Source of the DNA: Acidimicrobiaceae bacterium
GTDB taxonomy: Bacteria; Actinomycetota; Acidimicrobiia; Acidimicrobiales; MedAcidi-G1
Assembly (NCBI GenBank): GCA_002714485.1
Contig: PAXM01000042.1
Location: 5,425 to 16,329, forward strand
DNA: 10,905 nt
Reading direction: 5' to 3'
Shown here: positions 8,014 through 10,905 of the stretch, in pieces
Numbering within the stretch: the first letter of the stretch is position 1
Layout: every line of letters begins with the position of its first letter
The notes under the pieces: model-generated
Seen by the model: only the letters and a program-made list of their open reading frames with translations
Told to the model about the DNA's origin: nothing
Databases searched by the model: none
Made by a program: the position numbers and the translations under genes

Positions 8014-9528
8014 ATGGGCCGTTGGTCCTCAGTGGCCGGTGCGGTGACCGCCGGACTGCTGATCGCGGCCTCGGTCCCCCCGTGGGGCTGGTGGCCGGCC
8101 GCCTTTCTCGGACTGGCCCTGCTGGACCGCTCACTAGCCAACCGCTCCGCTGGCTCACGCTTCCGACAGGGGCTACTGACCGGTGCGGCGTGGGCCTTTC
8201 CGTCCACCTTCTGGATGCTGGACCTGACCCCACCTGGCTGGATCATCGCCGGACTACTTCACGCCCTGTGGATGGGCCTAGCTGCGGCGGCCGTCCCATC
8301 CAACCGATGGCGCCGGCTCGGGCTGGTCGGCACGATCACTCTGGCCGAGTTGGTCCGGTGGAGTGTGCCGTTCGGGGGCGTTCCACTGGCCAATATCGCC
8401 ATCGGCCAAGCTGACGGACCCCTTGCCCCGGTGGTGCGACTGGCCGGCCCACTGCTGCTGGTAGCACTCACCGTGGCCATCGGTATGGGCCTATCGGCGG
8501 TGTGCGACGGACGTCGGGCCGACGGAGCGTCGGCGGCGACCGGCATCGCAGTCGCCCCCGCACTGGCTGTGGCCGCCGTTCTGGCCGCCGTGGCCCCCAC
8601 CGGCCAACCGGTGGGCTCATTGGACGTGGCTCTGGTACAGGGAGGCGGACCCCAGCGAACGCGGGCCACCCCCACCGGGGCTGCCCGCGTATTCGCTAAC
8701 CAGTTGGAGGCCAACCAACTGGTGGAGACCCCGGTGGACCTGGTCCTATGGCCTGAAAACGTTGTGAACCCGGTCCCGTTGCCTGCATCAGGGTGGCGTC
8801 GCGAAGATCGGCTCTACGCCGACGAGGCTGCCGAAGCCCTTGCTGTCGAAGCGACCCGCCTAGACGCCGTACTTGTGCCCGGTTGGTTCCACCGGGCAGC
8901 TGACGATCTGGCGGCCAACCGCAACTACCAGACGGCCATCGAACCCGACGGCACGGTGGCCGACCGGTACGACAAGGTACGAACGGTCCCGTTTGGCGAG
9001 TTCGTCCCGCTGCGTGGCCTGATCGAACCGTTCGCCGCCGACCTGCTGCCATCCCGGGACCTTGAGCCAGGGACCGGCCCAGCGGTTCTGGAAACCTCGG
9101 TGGGGACCATGGGGGTGACAATCTCCTGGGAGGTGTTCTTCGACCACCGGTCCCGCGACGCGGTACGCGACGGGGGTGAGGTGATCCTGAACCCGACCAA
9201 CGGTGCCAGCTACTGGCTGACTCAAGTGCAGACCCAGCAGGTGGCCTCCAGCCGCCTACGTGCACTGGAAAACGGACGGTGGGTGCTCCAGGCCGCGCCC
9301 ACCGGGTTCAGCACTGTGGTGGATCCGCAGGGCCGGGTGCTGCAGCGCACGGCGGTCAGCGAGCAGGCGGTACTCCACCACCGGATCGAACGCCGAACCG
9401 GACTGACGTGGGCTACTAGAGCCGGAGCGTGGCCCATGGTCATGCTGGCCCTGGCGCTTTGGTCAGGCAGCCTGATCGGCAGCCGATTCTCGACAGAACT
9501 CGCCTCAGCCGGGCGATTGAGCGACTGA
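8014..9528 (+). CDS. lnt: Apolipoprotein N-acyltransferase (Lnt), catalytic Cys replaced by Ser
   Basis: Integral membrane enzyme that N-acylates the lipid-modified cysteine of lipoproteins. From the ATG at 8014 the protein is 504 aa, normal for Lnt. The first ~195 residues hold several hydrophobic helices (e.g. VTAGLLIAASVPPWGWWPAA, WIIAGLLHALWMG, LLLVALTVAIG). A nitrilase-fold domain runs from VALVQGG to about residue 460, and a last TM lies near 475-490. Nitrilase residues: Glu248 in LVLWPEN, Lys321 in YDKVRTVPFGEFVP with Glu329 eight residues on as in E. coli (Lys335/Glu343), and Glu373. The nucleophile position, normally Cys in ICYE-like context (E. coli Cys387), reads ISWE with Ser371 (codon 9124-9126). 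A TTG at 8008 is an alternative start two codons upstream; ATG is preferred because GGTGGG lies nine bases before it. No fused or adjacent polyprenol mannosyltransferase (Ppm1 type) is seen. The 3' end overlaps the opposing methyltransferase gene by 24 bp. Confidence 0.9.
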   Translation: MGRWSSVAGAVTAGLLIAASVPPWGWWPAAFLGLALLDRSLANRSAGSRFRQGLLTGAAWAFPSTFWMLDLTPPGWIIAGLLHALWMGLAAAAVPSNRWRRLGLVGTITLAELVRWSVPFGGVPLANIAIGQADGPLAPVVRLAGPLLLVALTVAIGMGLSAVCDGRRADGASAATGIAVAPALAVAAVLAAVAPTGQPVGSLDVALVQGGGPQRTRATPTGAARVFANQLEANQLVETPVDLVLWPENVVNPVPLPASGWRREDRLYADEAAEALAVEATRLDAVLVPGWFHRAADDLAANRNYQTAIEPDGTVADRYDKVRTVPFGEFVPLRGLIEPFAADLLPSRDLEPGTGPAVLETSVGTMGVTISWEVFFDHRSRDAVRDGGEVILNPTNGASYWLTQVQTQQVASSRLRALENGRWVLQAAPTGFSTVVDPQGRVLQRTAVSEQAVLHHRIERRTGLTWATRAGAWPMVMLALALWSGSLIGSRFSTELASAGRLSD

Positions 9529-10290
9529 CGCCCAGACCCTGTGCGGTGCAATCAGGTAGTCGCCCGGGAACCGCTCGGCCAGCAAGTCCGCTAGTTGGGC
9601 GTCAAAGGCAGTTGCCGCTTCAGCACTGAGGTCCAGGATTGCAGCGCTTGCGCCGATCCGCCGACGCCAGGAATCCGCGCTGTAGGGGACGTCCAAGTCA
9701 AAGATGAAGGTTTCGAGGACCACGAAGCCAGCACCACCTAGTTGGCGTCGGACCTCCGGACCCGGGTCTCTAACACCTCCCAGAGTCCACGACGGATTGT
9801 GGGCCTGGATAAGTGCCTCCGTGACCCCTGAGACTGTGTCAGGTAGAGGCAGCCAATCAAACCCGCAGACCCCTACTCGTCCACCTCTTACCAGCAGGCG
9901 TCGCACTTCGGATGCCACCGCCTCGCCGTCGAACCAGTGCCAGCACTGAGCCGCAGTGACCACGTCGTACGACCCCGATGGGAGGCCCGTCTCCTCTGCA
10001 GAGCACTCCAACCACTCGATCTGCATATCCCCAGCGGCAGCTAGGCCACGGGCCGCGTCGAGCATCCGTGCATCCACGTCGGCGCCAGTAACCGTGCAAC
10101 CCCGCATCGCGAACTGCCTAGCGAGAGTTCCGGTACCACAGCCCAGGTCCAGAAGCCTCTGCCCGGGAATCCCGACGCCGAGGGCCACCAACCGCTCAAT
10201 CCCGGCTACTGGAAAGTCGGCCCGGTGGAGTGCGTAATCCGAAGCTGCCGACCCGAAGTGGTGACCACTGACACCCCACTTTTCAGGCAT
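9505..10290 (-). CDS. Class I SAM-dependent methyltransferase (Methyltransf_11-like)
   Basis: Cytosolic Rossmann-fold methyltransferase of 261 aa; substrate unknown. Motif I is LLDLGCGTGTLARQF with the glycine loop at about residues 47-54. The acidic residue closing beta 2 is Asp71 (GADVDARMLDAA), which should hold the SAM ribose. SAEETGLPSGSYDVVTAAQCWHWFD (about 97-121) is the usual motif III/IV stretch of UbiE/Tam-like small-molecule methyltransferases. A C-terminal helical part beyond residue 200 probably forms the substrate lid. The start ATG at 10290 lies one base after the dtd stop; GGAG inside the dtd 3' end sits seven bases upstream, so translation is probably coupled. The 3' end overlaps lnt convergently by 24 bp. 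Nothing in the context identifies the acceptor; trans-aconitate, quinone-like or other small molecules all remain possible. Confidence 0.88.
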   Translation of the reverse strand: MPEKWGVSGHHFGSAASDYALHRADFPVAGIERLVALGVGIPGQRLLDLGCGTGTLARQFAMRGCTVTGADVDARMLDAARGLAAAGDMQIEWLECSAEETGLPSGSYDVVTAAQCWHWFDGEAVASEVRRLLVRGGRVGVCGFDWLPLPDTVSGVTEALIQAHNPSWTLGGVRDPGPEVRRQLGGAGFVVLETFIFDLDVPYSADSWRRRIGASAAILDLSAEAATAFDAQLADLLAERFPGDYLIAPHRVWASVAQSPG

Positions 10291-10291
10291 C

Positions 10292-10753
10292 TCAGGTCTC
10301 CAACATCAGGGTGGCTGGCCCCTCGTTGACCAGATCGATGGTCATATCAGCCCGGAATCGGCCCGTGGCCACCTGGATTCCCTGCTCCCGCAGGTTCGTG
10401 ACCACCCGGTCGATCAGCGGTTCGGCCTGGTCGGGCTTTGCCGCGGCCAGCCACGTAGGCCGTCGCCCCTTGGATGCGTCCCCGTAGAGGGTGAACTGGC
10501 TGACGACCAGCATGGCCCCGTCCACGTCGACCACCGAGAGGTTCATCACCCCGTCGGCATCGTCCATGATCCGCAGTCCAGCCAACCGATCGGCCAGCCG
10601 ATCAGCCTCAGCAGGACCGTCATCGTGGGTTACCCCCACGAACACGCACAGGCCGTGGCCGATGACGCCCACCAACTCATCAACCGAGTTACCGGCTGAT
10701 GCCGCGGGCACCGTGACCGACGCCCTCGAAACTCGCTGCACCAACGCTCTCAT
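10292..10753 (-). CDS. dtd: D-aminoacyl-tRNA deacylase (D-Tyr-tRNA deacylase)
   Basis: Cytosolic homodimeric proofreading enzyme that hydrolyses D-aminoacyl-tRNA, and also glycyl-tRNA(Ala), recycling tRNA. The 153-aa protein starts with the family N-terminus MRALVQRVSRASVTV. The two active-site motifs are SQFTLYGD (residues 85-92) and NEGPATLMLE (143-152), which contains the Gly-cisPro dipeptide (Gly145-Pro146) that rejects L-amino acids. Compared with E. coli Dtd (SQFTLAAD, NDGPVT), the changes are conservative. The segment after strand 1 (residues 16-27) is about eight residues longer than in E. coli, a loop insertion. GRFRADM at 131-137 is also typical. The ATG at 10753 has only a weak AGG eight bases upstream. 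The gene heads a two-gene minus-strand unit with the methyltransferase. Confidence 0.95.
   Translation of the reverse strand: MRALVQRVSRASVTVPAASAGNSVDELVGVIGHGLCVFVGVTHDDGPAEADRLADRLAGLRIMDDADGVMNLSVVDVDGAMLVVSQFTLYGDASKGRRPTWLAAAKPDQAEPLIDRVVTNLREQGIQVATGRFRADMTIDLVNEGPATLMLET
10298..10301 (-). promoter_or_regulatory. Ribosome-binding site of the methyltransferase, inside dtd 3' end
   Basis: On the minus strand GGAG lies seven bases before the ATG at 10290, within the last codons of dtd (whose stop is at 10294-10292). The stop and the next start are separated by one base. This arrangement fixes the methyltransferase start and indicates coupled translation of the pair. Confidence 0.6.
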
Positions 10754-10905
10754 GGCATGAACCTAAAGCGCGAGAAGCGAATCCCGTAACCAAACATCCC
10801 GATACCGGCTGTCACTGCGCCCGGTAGAGGGATCAACGTCCAACGCCGCCAGACTTGACGGATGTCCGATTTCCCCGGCGACGCCCCCCCGGGCCATACA
10901 GACGA
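10750..10905 (-). CDS. Possible 3' end of a minus-strand gene upstream of dtd, cut by the window edge
   Basis: A minus-strand frame is open from the right edge for 51 codons and stops with TGA at 10752-10750, overlapping the dtd ATG in the classic ATGA arrangement. That overlap would suit an operon gene ahead of dtd. Against it, the translated tail (ending GYGIRFSRFRFMP) is poor in acidic residues and not recognised, and third-position G/C is only about 69 percent by hand count, with little periodicity between codon positions. A 51-codon open stretch can occur by chance at this GC content. Confidence 0.28.
   Translation of the reverse strand, partial: SSVWPGGASPGKSDIRQVWRRWTLIPLPGAVTAGIGMFGYGIRFSRFRFMP
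10798..10831. repeat. Imperfect inverted repeat between dtd and the right edge
   Basis: The sequence reads CCC-GA-TACCGG, a 12-base loop, then CCGGTA-GA-GGG. The arms pair over 3 plus 6 base pairs with a symmetric GA/GA mismatch between them. No T-run follows on either strand, so a rho-independent terminator is unlikely. If the region is a divergent intergenic gap, this could be an operator with half-sites about 18 bp apart; if a minus-strand gene covers it, it may be coincidental. Confidence 0.35.
10862..10905 (+). CDS. Possible start of a + strand gene cut by the window edge
   Basis: An ATG at 10862 opens a frame of 14 codons (MSDFPGDAPPGHTD) that runs off the edge. An in-frame TGA at 10856-10858 makes this the first possible start. 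Third positions are G/C in 11 of 14 codons, in keeping with the window, and the 108 bases upstream are less GC-rich, as expected for a divergent promoter gap. There is no Shine-Dalgarno. The peptide is too short to recognise. It competes with the minus-strand frame over the same bases. Confidence 0.3.
   Translation, partial: MSDFPGDAPPGHTD

Noticed and set aside
8014..9528. lnt as a pseudogene because of the missing catalytic Cys
   Set aside because: The frame is full length, with the other active-site residues and membrane segments intact, so functional divergence or a Ser nucleophile is more likely than decay.
10855..10860. TTGACG resembling a -35 promoter element
   Set aside because: No plausible -10 hexamer lies 16-19 bases downstream, and the position is too close to the candidate ATG at 10862 to drive it.
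1..10905. CRISPR arrays, tRNA/rRNA genes, insertion sequences, phage or defence genes
   Set aside because: No direct-repeat array, tRNA cloverleaf-like stretch, transposase motif or recognisable defence domain was found by eye on either strand.

Overview
The window is a gene-dense, high-GC bacterial chromosome segment with short intergenic gaps, strong G/C bias at third codon positions and frequent GTG starts. Gene content points to an actinobacterium: HemY beside HemE as in the coproporphyrin-dependent haem route, a HelD-type helicase, Lnt and a MacB/FtsX-type exporter. The style resembles Acidimicrobiia, but that placement is inference and was not tested.

Layout from left to right. Bases 2-1474 (+) are the 3' part of an ABC exporter permease that continues off the left edge. 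Convergent to it, 1525-3615 (-) encodes a HelD-like superfamily 1 helicase. A divergent gap then leads to a five-gene co-directional run on the + strand: a patatin-like hydrolase (3826-4863), hemE (4873-5916), hemY/cgoX (5920-7326), a small soluble class III nucleotide cyclase (7396-7995) and apolipoprotein N-acyltransferase lnt (about 8014-9528). Convergent to lnt and overlapping its 3' end by 24 bp is a minus-strand pair, dtd (10292-10753) followed one base later by a class I methyltransferase (9505-10290). The last 150 bases hold an imperfect inverted repeat and two mutually exclusive candidates for an edge-truncated gene.

Functionally this is mostly housekeeping: haem synthesis (uroporphyrinogen III to coproporphyrinogen III to coproporphyrin III), lipoprotein N-acylation, removal of D-amino acids from tRNA, and RNA polymerase or DNA remodelling. 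No mobile element, CRISPR array, phage gene or RNA gene was seen, and I found no clear evidence of a wholly new system. The most notable signals are active-site substitutions. Lnt has Ser where the family has its catalytic Cys, and the cyclase has Lys where the transition-state Arg is expected while all other canonical residues are present. Two further points are a strong Shine-Dalgarno sequence upstream of the conserved start of the helicase and candidate operator-like palindromes in the two divergent gaps.
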